Assembly (NCBI RefSeq): GCF_013280595.1
Contig: NZ_JAAATY010000006.1
Location: forward strand, 62,001 to 126,000
Source of the DNA: Kibdelosporangium persicum
Lineage (GTDB): Bacteria; Actinomycetota; Actinomycetes; Mycobacteriales; Pseudonocardiaceae
Reading direction: 5' to 3'
DNA length: 64,000 nt
This document shows positions 1-8,373 of this stretch, one piece after another. A model generated the notes under the pieces. The model was not told where the DNA came from, did no database searches, and was given only the letters and a program-made list of their open reading frames with translations. Both the position numbers and the translations under genes were made by a program. Positions within the stretch are counted from its first letter, which is position 1. Each line of letters begins with the position of its first letter.

Positions 1-1
1 C

Positions 2-157
2 GTGCCGATCACCGTGGTCGACCTGACCCCGGCGACGATCCCGTACTGGGAACTGCGGGCGCGGTCCTCGGTCGCGACGGGCATCGAGGACACGTTTCTC
101 ACCGCGTACAAGGAAGGCAGCTTCCACTACCTGTTGATCGCGGCCGACCGAACCTGA
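2..157 (+). CDS. Geranyl diphosphate 2-C-methyltransferase, C-terminal end (5' truncated by window)
   Basis: Open frame from base 2 to a TGA at 155-157, encoding the last 51 residues of a protein that begins outside the window. The tail contains IPYWELRARS, then GIEDTFLTAYKEGSFHY and LLIAADR. I recognise this as the C-terminal signature of SAM-dependent terpenoid methyltransferases of the geranyl diphosphate C-methyltransferase group, which make 2-methyl-GPP. The gene downstream by 16 nt is a 2-methylisoborneol synthase, the enzyme that uses that product, which strongly supports the call. The catalytic SAM-binding part is not visible. The two genes are probably one operon, with the methyltransferase first. 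Confidence 0.85.
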   Translation: MPITVVDLTPATIPYWELRARSSVATGIEDTFLTAYKEGSFHYLLIAADRT

Positions 158-173
158 CCACCGGGGACACCAG

Positions 174-1247
174 ATGACGGATATCCTTTTCGGACCGTCC
201 GGCCTGGGCACGTCGGCCGCGCGCATGGCGTCCCGGCGAGATCCGGCCTACGCGGAACGGCAATGGGGTGACGGAACCGCCCCGCCGTTGTACACGCCGG
301 TCGTGGAACGCGTGAACGAACCCCTCGCCGAGGAGGTGAACCGGCGGCTGGTGACCTGGGCGGGGGAGTGCGGGTTCGACGGGGAGAACCTCGAACTGCT
401 CGGCAGGGCCGGTTTCGGCAAACTGGCCATGCTGGCCCACCCGGATTCCGACGACCCGGACCACCTGCTGGTGGCGGCCCAGATGAACGCCGCATGGTGG
501 GCCGCGGACGACCTCTACGCCGACGACAGCGAAATGGGCGCCGTACCAACGGAACTACCCCCTCGGCTCGCGTTGGTGATGGCGGCCATGGACCCCGTCG
601 CACCGGCAGGGGAATTCACGGCCTCGCTGGAGGAGGCACTCCGGTCGGACCCGATCCTGGTGGCACTGCGCTCAGGCGTGGAACACATCGCCCGGCACGG
701 TTCGGCGGCGCAGATCCAACGGGTGTGCTACTCGACGTTCGCGATGTTCGTCAGCTGGAACGCCTACGCCGCTTGGCGATACACCGGGTCGTACCCGCCG
801 GCTTGGGAGTACCTGGCGGCGCGCCAACACGACAGCTTCTACACGTCGATGACCCTGATCGACATTGTCGGCGGCTACGAACTACCCGCGCCGATCTTCT
901 ACGACCCCCGCGTGCGCCGCGCGGCCACGCAGGCAGGCACCGCGACAGTACTGGTCAACGACCTGCACTCGGTGGCGAAGGATGCGGCTGACGAAAAACC
1001 CGTCTGCAACATGGTTCTGCAGATCGCCGCGGACCGGGACTGCTCGATCCAGGAGGCGACCGAGGCGACCGTCGAGTTGCACAACACCATCGTCCGGGAC
1101 TTCGAGGCAGGCCACCGTAACCTGCGGGCCGTGCCCTCGTTGGAGCTACAGCGGTTCCTGCGCGGGCTTCGCGCCTGGATGGGCGGCGGTTTCGAGTGGC
1201 ATGCGACAAATCCCCGTTACTTCAGCACATCCGGGGAACTCGGCTGA
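174..1247 (+). CDS. 2-methylisoborneol synthase (class I terpene cyclase)
   Basis: Encodes 357 aa. Cyclises 2-methyl-GPP to the earthy odorant 2-methylisoborneol. The metal-binding aspartate-rich motif is DDLYADD at residues 112-118. The NSE triad is NDLHSVAKD at 262-270 (N262, S266, D270). The C-terminal RY pair is R348-Y349. The segment RQHDSFYTSMTLIDIVGGYE is typical of this cyclase group. Start ATG follows a GGGGAC ribosome site. An in-frame TGA at 135-137 rules out a start far upstream. The protein therefore lacks the long Pro/Gly/Ser-rich N-terminal region that many Streptomyces homologues carry, and which has been linked to loading into family 2 encapsulins. Cotranscribed with the methyltransferase that supplies its substrate. 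Confidence 0.93.
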   Translation: MTDILFGPSGLGTSAARMASRRDPAYAERQWGDGTAPPLYTPVVERVNEPLAEEVNRRLVTWAGECGFDGENLELLGRAGFGKLAMLAHPDSDDPDHLLVAAQMNAAWWAADDLYADDSEMGAVPTELPPRLALVMAAMDPVAPAGEFTASLEEALRSDPILVALRSGVEHIARHGSAAQIQRVCYSTFAMFVSWNAYAAWRYTGSYPPAWEYLAARQHDSFYTSMTLIDIVGGYELPAPIFYDPRVRRAATQAGTATVLVNDLHSVAKDAADEKPVCNMVLQIAADRDCSIQEATEATVELHNTIVRDFEAGHRNLRAVPSLELQRFLRGLRAWMGGGFEWHATNPRYFSTSGELG

Positions 1248-1263
1248 GTGATCCGAAGAACAA

Positions 1264-1300
1264 CGAGTGCCACGGCGTACAGGGGACGCCGTGGCACTCG
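1264..1300. terminator. Bidirectional terminator, 15-bp perfect stem
   Basis: Arms 1264-1278 (CGAGTGCCACGGCGT) and 1286-1300 are perfect reverse complements around a 7-nt loop, followed on the + strand by TTTCGCTC. It lies 16 nt after the terpene cyclase stop and just past the end of the convergent gene at 1307, so it can serve both. Confidence 0.85.
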
Positions 1301-1306
1301 TTTCGC

Positions 1307-1609
1307 TCACCTGACTTCGGGCTGCTTCACGACGATGCTGCCGCCAGACGGGAAGCCGTCAATACGGGAGACGTACGGCTGTCGTGTCCATGGGCCCCTC
1401 TCTGTTGAGCAGGTGACTCGGCAGTAGTCGACGACGACCCGGTACTCGCCGTACTCACAGATGGCCTCTGCCCATGTGTGCCCGTCGGAGTCCGTGGCAC
1501 ACAACACCTCGGCCTTGGCCACTCCAGCCGTCGCGTTGCCCGCGCCGGTGAGGCTGAACGCCGCCAACGCGACCCCGGACGCCGCCAGCACTCGCTTGAA
1601 TCCCCGCAT
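1307..1609 (-). CDS. Small secreted protein with four cysteines
   Basis: 100 aa from the ATG at 1607-1609, chosen because GGAGAGG lies just upstream and the protein then opens with a signal peptide: MRGFKR, a hydrophobic run, and a likely cleavage after the alanine-rich NATAG region near residue 29. The mature part is about 70 aa and has four Cys residues (LCATD, ICEYG, DYCRVTC), enough for two disulfides. I do not recognise a family. It is convergent with the terpene synthase and separated from it by a strong terminator, so it is a separate transcription unit. An upstream in-frame start would add 21 residues in front of the signal peptide and is unlikely. Confidence 0.7.
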   Translation of the reverse strand: MRGFKRVLAASGVALAAFSLTGAGNATAGVAKAEVLCATDSDGHTWAEAICEYGEYRVVVDYCRVTCSTERGPWTRQPYVSRIDGFPSGGSIVVKQPEVR

Positions 1610-1838
1610 GCTCGATCCTCTCCGTGATGGCCGGGTCACCCCGGCCCGGGATCGATCGTGGCAAAGATTCACGACCTGTGGCGAAAACCGGAAAGTGCTT
1701 CAGCCACAGCTGAAACCGCCTACGCAAGGGCGTGTGGCGGCTCTTGCCTTCCGCGTTCCAGTGCGAACTCGGGGTGCTGGGGCGGGAAAACGTGGTGGTG
1801 CTTCGTGGTGACTCTGACTAGCCTCTGGTGCGAATACT

Positions 1839-1872
1839 TACCACGTGGTAGAAATTGTGAGAGCGCTTCCAC
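1839..1872 (+). promoter_or_regulatory. Palindromes upstream of the sugar isomerase, one LacI-operator-like
   Basis: Two palindromic elements sit 28-62 nt before the isomerase start. TACCACGTGGTA (1839-1850) is a perfect 12-bp palindrome. GTGAGAGCGCTTCCAC (1857-1872) is a 16-bp dyad around GCGC with six of eight symmetric positions. It resembles the TGGGAGCGCTCCCA-type operators of actinobacterial LacI-family sugar regulators. The rest of the 1610-1900 gap shows no gene. Which regulator binds is unknown; the LacI at 7350 has a different-looking operator near its own promoter. Confidence 0.5.
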
Positions 1873-1900
1873 AGTCAACGATGCCAGGGGAGTCGGAGTG

Positions 1901-2632
1901 ATGAATGTTTCCGTGCAGCTGTACTCCGTCCGTGACGAGTTCGCCGAGCAGCCCGCCGAGGTCCTCCGCCGCCTCGCGGGAATCGGGTTCACCCAGGTCG
2001 AGCCGTACGGCCTTGTCGAGCACGCGGCTGTGCTGCGGACCGGCTTGACCGAACACGGCCTCACCGCGCCGACCGCGCACGCCCGGCTGATCGAGGAGGA
2101 TCCGCGGCCCGTGTTCCAGGTCGCGGCCGAATGCGGGGTCGGTGTCGTGATCGACCCCTACGTCCCGCCCGAGAAGTGGCAGACCAAGGACGACATCACC
2201 GCCACCGCCAAGGCGCTCAACCACGCCGCCGGGATCGCGCGGGAGTTCGGCGTCCGGGTCGGGTACCACAACCACTGGTGGGAGCTGGAGTCCCGGATCG
2301 ACGGGCGCAGCGCGTTCGAGGTCTTCGCCGGCCAGCTCGACCCCGAGCTCGTGCTGGAGGTCGACACCTACTGGGCGACGGCGGGCGGCGAGGACGCGGC
2401 CGAACTGCTCCGGCGGCTGGGCGACCGGGTGCACGCGATCCACGTGAAGGACGGCGGCCTGGCGACCGACGCGTCCGGGCAGGTCCCGGCGGGTCAGGGC
2501 AGTGTCCCGGTCACGGACGTGCTGAAGGCGGCACCCCAGGCGCTGCGGGTGGTCGAGTTCGACCGCTACGACGGCGACATCTTCGAAGGCATCGCGGCCA
2601 GCTTCACCTACCTGAAGGATCACGAAGGATGA
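1901..2632 (+). CDS. Sugar phosphate isomerase/epimerase (AP endonuclease 2-like TIM barrel)
   Basis: 243 aa. The start chosen is ATG 1901 behind GGAGTCGGAG; the open frame extends further upstream but that part has no family resemblance. Motifs of the xylose isomerase-like TIM barrel family are present: SVQLYSVRDEF at the N-terminus, GYHNHWWE and LEVDTYWA in the middle, HAIHVKDG towards the end. These carry the His, Glu and Asp residues that normally bind the metal. Family members isomerise or epimerise keto-sugars or inositols. The stop overlaps the start of the next gene (ATGA), and that partner is an NAD-dependent sugar dehydrogenase, so the two probably act in one sugar or inositol catabolic route. 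The substrate cannot be told. Confidence 0.85.
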   Translation: MNVSVQLYSVRDEFAEQPAEVLRRLAGIGFTQVEPYGLVEHAAVLRTGLTEHGLTAPTAHARLIEEDPRPVFQVAAECGVGVVIDPYVPPEKWQTKDDITATAKALNHAAGIAREFGVRVGYHNHWWELESRIDGRSAFEVFAGQLDPELVLEVDTYWATAGGEDAAELLRRLGDRVHAIHVKDGGLATDASGQVPAGQGSVPVTDVLKAAPQALRVVEFDRYDGDIFEGIAASFTYLKDHEG

Positions 2633-3723
2633 GCATCGGCGTCGGCATCATCGGTGCGGGTGTCATCAGCGACACCTACCTCACCAACCTCACCAGTTTC
2701 CCGGACGTGAAGGTCCTGCATGTCGCGGACATCGACACGGCACGAGCTCAGGCGCAGGCCGGCAAACACGGCGTGCCGAAGGCGGGCAACGTGGCCGATC
2801 TGCTCGCCGACCCGGACGTGGACCTCGTCGTCAACCTGACGATCCCGGCCGCGCACGCGGAGGTCGGCCTGGCCGCGCTCGACGCGGGCAAGCACGTCTG
2901 GACGGAGAAACCGCTGGCACTGGACCGGCAGACCGGCCGCAAGCTGCTCGACCGGGCCCAGGAGAAGGGCTTACGCGTCGCCTGCGCACCCGACACCGTG
3001 CTGGGTGCGGGGCTGCAGACCGCACGCCGAGCCATCGACGAAGGCCGGATCGGCAAACCGATGACGGCGCTGGCGTTGTTCCAGGTTTCCGGCCCGGAGA
3101 GCTGGCATCCCGCGCCCGAGTTCTTCTTCCAGGCGGGTGGCGGGCCCTTGCTCGACATGGGCCCGTACTACCTGACGTCGCTCGTCTCGCTGCTCGGCCC
3201 GATCAGCAAGGTCACCGGCACGGGCGGGCAGGCGCGGGCGACCAGGGTCATCGGCAGCGGCCCACGGGCCGGGACCGAGTTCGCGGTGACCGTGCCGACC
3301 ACGGTCTCCGCGTTGGTGGAGTTCGCCGGGGGAGGATCGGCCCAGATCGTGCTGAGTTTCGACTCGGCGCTGCACCGGGCGGGTTTCCTCGAGCTGACCG
3401 GGACCGGCGGTGCCGCCGTGCTGCCGGACCCGAACTACTTCGACGGGCCGACCCAGCTCTACCTGCCCGGCAAGGACGAGCCGGAAGAGCTTGTCGCGCA
3501 GGGGCACGCGGCCTCACGAGGGACCGGCGCGCTCGAACTCGCGCGGGCGATCAAGGCGGGCGTGCCCGAGCGCGCGTCGGGCGAGCTGGCGTACCACGTG
3601 CTCGACGTGATGCTGTCGATCGAGGAGTCGATCGAGGCGGGCCGGTCGGTCGAGGTACGGAGCACGACCGACGTCCCGCCCGCGCTGCCCGCGGACTGGG
3701 ACCCGTACGAGAAGACGTTCTAG
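2629..3723 (+). CDS. Gfo/Idh/MocA family oxidoreductase
   Basis: 364 aa, starting at the ATG that overlaps the previous stop by 4 nt. The N-terminal Rossmann fold begins VGIIGAGVISDTY (GxGxxS type, NAD(P) binding). TEKPLAL near residue 90 carries the EKP lysine conserved in this family, and GGGPLLDMGPYYLTSL contains the Asp-Met-Gly-x-Tyr/His region of the active site. Family members oxidise sugars, sugar acids or inositols at a hydroxyl group. The neighbour upstream is a sugar isomerase; their translational coupling implies a shared pathway. The last three bases of the gene overlap the stop of the convergent TetR gene: the tetranucleotide CTAG at 3720-3723 gives TAG on both strands. Confidence 0.9.
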   Translation: MSIGVGIIGAGVISDTYLTNLTSFPDVKVLHVADIDTARAQAQAGKHGVPKAGNVADLLADPDVDLVVNLTIPAAHAEVGLAALDAGKHVWTEKPLALDRQTGRKLLDRAQEKGLRVACAPDTVLGAGLQTARRAIDEGRIGKPMTALALFQVSGPESWHPAPEFFFQAGGGPLLDMGPYYLTSLVSLLGPISKVTGTGGQARATRVIGSGPRAGTEFAVTVPTTVSALVEFAGGGSAQIVLSFDSALHRAGFLELTGTGGAAVLPDPNYFDGPTQLYLPGKDEPEELVAQGHAASRGTGALELARAIKAGVPERASGELAYHVLDVMLSIEESIEAGRSVEVRSTTDVPPALPADWDPYEKTF

Positions 3724-4283
3724 CCGAGGGGGACGGTCAGCAGGCTTTGCAGATAGAACCGCAGCGACCCGACGAGATCGATCTCGTCGGGTGTGGTCAG
3801 CCACTGCACCTGCAGGCCGTCCTCCATCGCGATGAACGCCACCGCGGCGGCCTCGGGGTCCACGCCGGGACGCAGTTCGCCGTTCGCGGCCAGGGTCCTG
3901 AAGGTCGCCAGTGCCGACTCGCGGGCGATCCGGTAGTGCCGGATGAAGTACTCGTGCGCCGGGTGGCCGGGGGCGACGGCCTCGGCCGCCAGCCGGGCGT
4001 AGACCTCGACGATGCCGCGGTGGGCGACGTTGTACTCGGCCAGCGCGATCAGGTGCCGCAACAGGTCGATGCCCGGCGCGATGTCGAGCTTCTCCCGCTC
4101 GGTGTCCTCGGCGTCGCGGCGTTCGAGGACAGCGGCGAGCAACGCCTCCTTGGTGGGGAAGTAGTAAAGGAGACCGGCATGCGTGATCCCGGCGCGTTTG
4201 GCCACTTCACGCAGGGAGGAGCCGTTGTACCCGGCCTCGCGGTAGACCTCGATCGCGGCCGTGATGATGTCCTCACGGCGCAT
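3720..4283 (-). CDS. TetR family transcriptional regulator
   Basis: 187 aa from the ATG at 4281-4283, preferred because GAAAGG lies just upstream and the protein then begins directly with the DNA-binding domain MRREDIITAAIEVYREAGY. The helix-turn-helix is SSLREVAKRAGITHAGLLYY followed by FPTKEALL, textbook TetR. The C-terminal ligand-binding domain includes a typical FIAMEDGLQVQWL helix. A longer frame reaches 4403 but would run through the divergent promoter region. It is divergent from an MFS transporter 113 nt away, so the probable role is ligand-relieved repression of that pump. I saw no clear operator in the gap beyond two copies of ATCATGCC. Confidence 0.88.
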   Translation of the reverse strand: MRREDIITAAIEVYREAGYNGSSLREVAKRAGITHAGLLYYFPTKEALLAAVLERRDAEDTEREKLDIAPGIDLLRHLIALAEYNVAHRGIVEVYARLAAEAVAPGHPAHEYFIRHYRIARESALATFRTLAANGELRPGVDPEAAAVAFIAMEDGLQVQWLTTPDEIDLVGSLRFYLQSLLTVPLG

Positions 4284-4396
4284 CCGGCCTTTCAGATAAC
4301 CCCCGGTCACGGTGTCGCGGCGAGCGGTAGGGCGGCGGGCACGATGACCATCATGCCGCAAGCTGCGAGGATCATGCCCATGAGGAGTGCCCGCTG

Positions 4397-5605
4397 ATGA
4401 CACAACTCGCCCCGCCGCGTGCCCGGGCCGCCCGCGTGGCCACGTGGATCTACTTCACCCTGAACGGGTTCTGCGTCGGCCTGTGGGTCGTGCACATCCC
4501 CAACGTCGAACGCGCGACCGGGATCGCCCACAGCACGTTGGGCCTGCTGTTGCTGCTGCTCGGCGGTTCGGCGTTCGTCGGCATGCAGGTCGGTGGTGCC
4601 CTGGCCGACCGCCTTGGCCAGCGCAAACTCGTGCCGGCCGCGGGCGTGCTGATGGGATGCGCGCTGGTCGGGCCCGGTCTGGCCGACTCGTGGTGGACGC
4701 TGGGGCTGTCGCTGATCGCGTTCGGCTTCGCCAACGGCACCATCGACGTGGGGATGAACGCCCAGGCCGTGGTGGTCGAGCGGACGTATCCCCGGCCGAT
4801 CATGGCTGCCTTCCACGCGATGTGGTCGATCGGTGGCGCGGCCGCGGCGCTGGCCGGAGCCGCGTTGCTGGGGGCGGGCGTACCGACGGCGGTGTCGCTG
4901 GGGACCTGCGGCGCGGCCGCCGTGGTCGTCTCGCTGGCCACCGCCCGTTTCCTGCTCGAACCCGACCACCACCACAGCGAGTCGTCGTCGGCCGAGCGGA
5001 CCCCGCGGAGTGCGGCACCACGCAGGCTGGTGTGGTTCCTCGGCGGCTTGGCCTTCGCGTTGATGCTGGCCGAGGGCGTCGCGGCGGACTGGGCCGCGCT
5101 GCACTTCAAGGACATCCTCGACACCTCGGCGAGCACGGCCGCGTTCGCGTTCGGCTCGTTCTCCGTGGCGATGACGGTCGGCCGGTTCGCCACGGACCGG
5201 GTCGCCGCGATCATCGGCCCGGTCGCGATCGTCCGGTACGGCGCCGCCTTGGCCGCGGTGGGACTGACCATCGCCTCGGTGTCACCGACGGTTCCGCTCG
5301 CGCTCGTCGGCTGGACGCTGTTCGGCCTCGGCCTGTCCGGCGGCGTCCCGCAGCTGTTCACCGCGGCGGGCAATCTCGACACCAGGTCGGCGGGCACGCT
5401 GATGGCCCGCGTGGTCGGCCTGGGCTACGTCGGCATGCTCGCCGGACCCGCGCTGGTCGGCGGGCTGACACACTGGATGCCGCTGAACGTCGCCTTCGCG
5501 CTGCCGGTCGTGCTGTGCGCGCTCGCCGCGGTCTTCGCCTACGTGATGCCCAAGCCGGCACCGGTACGGGCAGGAACAAATCCGGCAGTGGATTCGCTGG
5601 ACTGA
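4397..5605 (+). CDS. MFS transporter, YbjJ-like
   Basis: 402 aa with about 12 hydrophobic segments. Starts at ATG 4397 after [18 protein letters not shown] after TM2 is the MFS motif-A loop between TM2 and TM3. The family FNG pattern ([15 protein letters not shown]) at the start and [19 protein letters not shown] in the first half are typical of the YbjJ-like branch of major facilitator proteins, whose substrates are mostly unknown. A His/Ser-rich cytoplasmic loop ([10 protein letters not shown]) lies between the two halves. Divergent from the TetR regulator, which is the likely controller. Exporter function is inferred from family and context. Confidence 0.85.
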   Translation: MTQLAPPRARAARVATWIYFTLNGFCVGLWVVHIPNVERATGIAHSTLGLLLLLLGGSAFVGMQVGGALADRLGQRKLVPAAGVLMGCALVGPGLADSWWTLGLSLIAFGFANGTIDVGMNAQAVVVERTYPRPIMAAFHAMWSIGGAAAALAGAALLGAGVPTAVSLGTCGAAAVVVSLATARFLLEPDHHHSESSSAERTPRSAAPRRLVWFLGGLAFALMLAEGVAADWAALHFKDILDTSASTAAFAFGSFSVAMTVGRFATDRVAAIIGPVAIVRYGAALAAVGLTIASVSPTVPLALVGWTLFGLGLSGGVPQLFTAAGNLDTRSAGTLMARVVGLGYVGMLAGPALVGGLTHWMPLNVAFALPVVLCALAAVFAYVMPKPAPVRAGTNPAVDSLD

Positions 5606-5631
5606 GTGAGAGCGGACGAGAGGAGCGTGAC

Positions 5632-6129
5632 GTGACCGAGGTTGCTGTGCTGGCCGGTGGTTGCTTCTGGGGGATGCAGGATCTGATCCGGCGTCAGCCA
5701 GGCGTGGTGAGCACGCGAGTGGGCTACACGGGTGGCGACGTTCCCAACGCGACGTACATGAACCACCATGGCCACGCCGAGGCGATCGAGATCGTGTACG
5801 ACCCGGCGGTGACGTCGTACCGGGACGTCCTGGAGTTCTTCTTCCAGATCCACGACCCGACGACGAAGAACCGCCAGGGCAACGACGTCGGTACCAGCTA
5901 CCGGTCGGCGATCTTCTACGCCACCGAGGAGCAGAAGCAGATCGCCGAGCAGACCATCGCCGACGTGGAGGCGTCCGGCCGGTGGCCGGGCAAGGTGGTC
6001 ACCGAGGTCAGCCAGCTGGGTGACTTCTGGGAGGCCGAGCCGGAGCACCAGGACTACCTCGAGCGGTTCCCGAACGGTTACACCTGCCACTACGTCCGGC
6101 CTGACTGGACGTTGTCGCCGGTCAGATGA
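5632..6129 (+). CDS. msrA: Peptide-methionine (S)-S-oxide reductase MsrA
   Basis: 165 aa, GTG start at 5632 preceded by GAGAGGAG. Reduces the S-epimer of methionine sulfoxide in proteins and free methionine using thioredoxin. The catalytic motif GGCFWGMQD has Cys11 as nucleophile. [22 protein letters not shown] and [23 protein letters not shown] follow in the expected family order. The C-terminus [12 protein letters not shown] supplies a possible resolving cysteine. It overlaps the next gene, a MOSC protein, by 4 nt, so the two are translationally coupled. Confidence 0.96.
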   Translation: MTEVAVLAGGCFWGMQDLIRRQPGVVSTRVGYTGGDVPNATYMNHHGHAEAIEIVYDPAVTSYRDVLEFFFQIHDPTTKNRQGNDVGTSYRSAIFYATEEQKQIAEQTIADVEASGRWPGKVVTEVSQLGDFWEAEPEHQDYLERFPNGYTCHYVRPDWTLSPVR

Positions 6130-6644
6130 CAGCCGTGGAGATCGTCGCGTTGCACGCTTCGCGCGTGCACGCGTTCGAAGGACGCCCCTCTGACGGGCCG
6201 CGGCCTGATCCCGAGCCGGTGGGCCGCTCGGTGGTGGAGGTCCGCGCCGGGAAGGGCATCGTGGGGGACAGGTTTTTCAACCACCCCGCCCACCGGAAGG
6301 GGTTGGTGACGGTCATCGCCGCCGAGTCCCTCGACGCCATCGGCGTCACGGCGTCCCCGCTGCTGACCCGCCGCAACATCGCGCTGCGCGGCTTCCCGAT
6401 CGACACCCTGGCAGCCCGGCGCGGCACACCAGGTTCGCTGTTCAGCCTGGACTCGGGCGCGGGCCCGATCCGGTTCCAGGCGCACCGCCCGGCCAGTCCG
6501 TGCGTATGGATGGACGTCGTGCTCGGGCAGGGCGCGTGCCGTGGCCTGCGCGGTCACGGGGGAGTGCGGTGCGTTCCGCTTGACGACGGAGAACTGCGGG
6601 TCGGCCCGGCCGAGCTGGAAGTGCTGTCACCGACGCTGCTCTGA
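6126..6644 (+). CDS. MOSC domain-containing protein
   Basis: 172 aa, starting at the ATG overlapping the msrA stop. The pattern [10 protein letters not shown], then [15 protein letters not shown], then [20 protein letters not shown] matches the MOSC fold found at the C-terminus of molybdenum cofactor sulfurases and in stand-alone sulfur carriers. The Cys in SPCVWM sits where the conserved MOSC cysteine is expected; it may carry sulfur or bind cofactor. No Fe-S or beta-barrel MOSC_N domain is present. Coupling to msrA suggests a link to sulfur or oxidative damage chemistry, but the substrate is unknown. Confidence 0.82.
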   Translation: MTAVEIVALHASRVHAFEGRPSDGPRPDPEPVGRSVVEVRAGKGIVGDRFFNHPAHRKGLVTVIAAESLDAIGVTASPLLTRRNIALRGFPIDTLAARRGTPGSLFSLDSGAGPIRFQAHRPASPCVWMDVVLGQGACRGLRGHGGVRCVPLDDGELRVGPAELEVLSPTLL

Positions 6645-6699
6645 GATCCGGGGCGAACCCCGACCCGGCGACGCGGTCGTGACCTGGGTGAAACACCAA

Positions 6700-6728
6700 G
6701 CGGGCGGCCTCATCGTGAGGCCGCCCGC
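6700..6728. terminator. Bidirectional terminator, 13-bp stem
   Basis: GCGGGCGGCCTCA (6700-6712) and its exact complement (6716-6728) flank a TCG loop. It lies between the ends of the convergent MOSC gene and lipoprotein gene. Confidence 0.85.
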
Positions 6729-6741
6729 TCGCGCGTCTGGA

Positions 6742-7146
6742 TCAGCCGGCCGGGGTGCACGCCTTGGTCAGCGCGGCGGCCTGGTCGGCCTTGGTCTTCA
6801 GCCAGTCGGCCGGGCCGTTGACCAGGTCGGTGACCGTGGTCTCCTTCATCGTGGTGGCCAGGTCGGTCAGCGCCTTGTCGACGTTGGTGTCGGTGGCCTT
6901 GGCCGCGAGGTCCTCCAGCTTCTTGCCGGCGTCCTGCGCGCCCTGGACCGCGGCCTCGGGATTGGCGGTGTCCGGGTTGAACGAGGCGATCTTGAGCGCC
7001 TCGAGACAGACCTGGGCGGTGGAAGCGGCATTGCTCACGCCCTCGGCGGTCTGCTGCGCCTCCTGCAGCGTGTCGCAGGCGGTCAGGGCGACGACCAGCG
7101 CACCGCCCCCGAAGATGCCTGCCAGCAACCGCTTGGTAGAACGCAT
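6742..7146 (-). CDS. Small secreted lipoprotein, function unknown
   Basis: 134 aa. The start is the ATG at 7144-7146 behind GGAAGGGA. The N-terminus MRSTKRLLAGIFGG then a hydrophobic run ends in the lipobox LTAC with Cys24, so the mature protein is lipid-anchored on the outer face of the membrane. The rest is soluble, mostly helical, Ala/Thr/Lys/Asp-rich, with one cysteine pair (QVCLEAL and TKACTPAG at the very end) that may form a disulfide. No enzymatic motif. Transcribed alone; a GTAAAG/CTTTAC dyad lies about 130 nt upstream. Confidence 0.75.
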   Translation of the reverse strand: MRSTKRLLAGIFGGGALVVALTACDTLQEAQQTAEGVSNAASTAQVCLEALKIASFNPDTANPEAAVQGAQDAGKKLEDLAAKATDTNVDKALTDLATTMKETTVTDLVNGPADWLKTKADQAAALTKACTPAG

Positions 7147-7272
7147 GCGAATCCCTTCCGGTTCTTCGACGAACCGAAGGTCTCCCCAACCACAGCGACG
7201 TGTGGCGCCGAGACCGGGTCGCCACAGGGGACGCCGTACTGACGAATCTCGACCGGGTGGGTACTCCCCTCC

Positions 7273-7288
7273 GTAAAGCCCACTTTAC
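7273..7288 (-). promoter_or_regulatory. GTAAAG-N4-CTTTAC dyad upstream of the lipoprotein gene
   Basis: A perfect 6-bp inverted repeat with a 4-nt spacer (CCCA on the + strand), in the gap between the lipoprotein start (7146) and the LacI stop (7350). It could be an operator for the lipoprotein gene. No binding protein can be assigned. The rest of the 7147-7349 gap shows no gene. Confidence 0.35.
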
Positions 7289-7349
7289 CAAAGCGGCCGG
7301 CGCCCCCGGGCAGCGCCCGATCTTGTTCAGTCGGAGGGGTGACGGGGAG

Positions 7350-8345
7350 CTAACCGGTGGTGCTCTCGCGCACCTCGAGGGTGAACGGGATCTGCACGTC
7401 CTGGACAGGACTCGAGTCGCCGTTGGACCGTTCGTGTATGAGGTTCACCGCTGCCTTGGCCAGTGCCGCCTTGTCCGGGGCGATGGTCGTCAGGGACGGC
7501 AGGCTGTACTTGCTGTGCTCGGTGTTGTCGAAGCCGACCACCGCGATGTCCTGTGGCACATGGTATCCGCGTTCGGCCGCGGCTCGGACGGCACCGTGGG
7601 CCAGCATGTCGTTGAAGCAGAACACCGCGTCCGGCGCTTCGGGCAGAGCCAGCAGGCGGGCCATCGCCTCGGCGCCGTCGCGGTGGTGGTAGCGCACGGC
7701 AGGGGCGACGTACTCGGGTGGGCAGGTCAGGCCGACCTCGTTCAGCGCGTCGTGATATCCGGCGAGACGCTGGGTGGCCGTGCCACGGTCGGGGTTCTGG
7801 CCGATCACCGCGATCCGGTTGCGGCCCATCGAGATCAGGTGCCGCACGGCGATCCGTGCGGCCTGTACGTTGTCGATCCCGACGTGGTCGATCGGGACGT
7901 CCAGCGCGTGTTCGCCGAGCAACACCATCGGCACGCCGGTGGGGTTGTGGGTGAGGTCGTCGGTGAGCAGTGCCTCCGGGCTGATGATGGCGCCGTCGAC
8001 CATGTGCGGCCCCAGTGACGCGAGCGTGGCCACCTCGGGGTCGCGCATGCCCTGGGTCTGCTCGATCAGCACGCTCCAGTCGTGCGTGTGCGCCGCGGTG
8101 ATCACGCCGCCCGCGAGTTCGCCGAAGTACGGGATGCTCAGCTCGGGGACCATCAGCGCGATGAAACCGGTCCGGCCGCGGCGCAGGTTGCGGGCGCCGA
8201 CGTTGGGCTTGTAGCCGGTCGCGGCCAGTGCCTCGCGGACTTTCCGCTCGTTCTCCGGCTTCACAAAGGAGTAGCCGTTCACCACGTTGGACACCGTTTT
8301 GACTGACACACCGGCCAGTTCGGCCACGTCCTTCAGTGTTGCCAC
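7350..8345 (-). CDS. LacI family transcriptional repressor of the adjacent sugar ABC operon
   Basis: 331 aa, GTG start at 8343-8345. There is no Shine-Dalgarno; TACTCT on the minus strand ends 7 nt before the start, so the transcript is probably leaderless. The N-terminus ATLKDVAELAGVSVKTVSNVV is a canonical LacI helix-turn-helix, followed by a hinge (NVGARNLRRGRTG) and a periplasmic-binding-protein-like ligand domain that includes AVIGQNPDRGTATQRLAGY and AVVGFDNTEHS. It is divergent from the binding-protein gene of a sugar importer, with a TACAACGTTGTA palindrome in the shared promoter region. The simplest model is repression of the 8446-15516 operon and itself, relieved by the imported sugar. 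Confidence 0.92.
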   Translation of the reverse strand: MATLKDVAELAGVSVKTVSNVVNGYSFVKPENERKVREALAATGYKPNVGARNLRRGRTGFIALMVPELSIPYFGELAGGVITAAHTHDWSVLIEQTQGMRDPEVATLASLGPHMVDGAIISPEALLTDDLTHNPTGVPMVLLGEHALDVPIDHVGIDNVQAARIAVRHLISMGRNRIAVIGQNPDRGTATQRLAGYHDALNEVGLTCPPEYVAPAVRYHHRDGAEAMARLLALPEAPDAVFCFNDMLAHGAVRAAAERGYHVPQDIAVVGFDNTEHSKYSLPSLTTIAPDKAALAKAAVNLIHERSNGDSSPVQDVQIPFTLEVRESTTG

Positions 8346-8373
8346 GGGGTTGAGAGTATCAAGATCCGGCGTA

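Noticed and set aside
127..603. Long open frames on the minus strand under the terpene cyclase and many similar ones elsewhere
   Set aside because: Shadows of high-GC codon bias: no family similarity and full overlap with well supported genes.
7262..7339. Distant inverted repeat CCCCTCCG ... CGGAGGGG in the lipoprotein-LacI gap
   Set aside because: The arms are nearly 60 nt apart and GC-rich; chance is likely.
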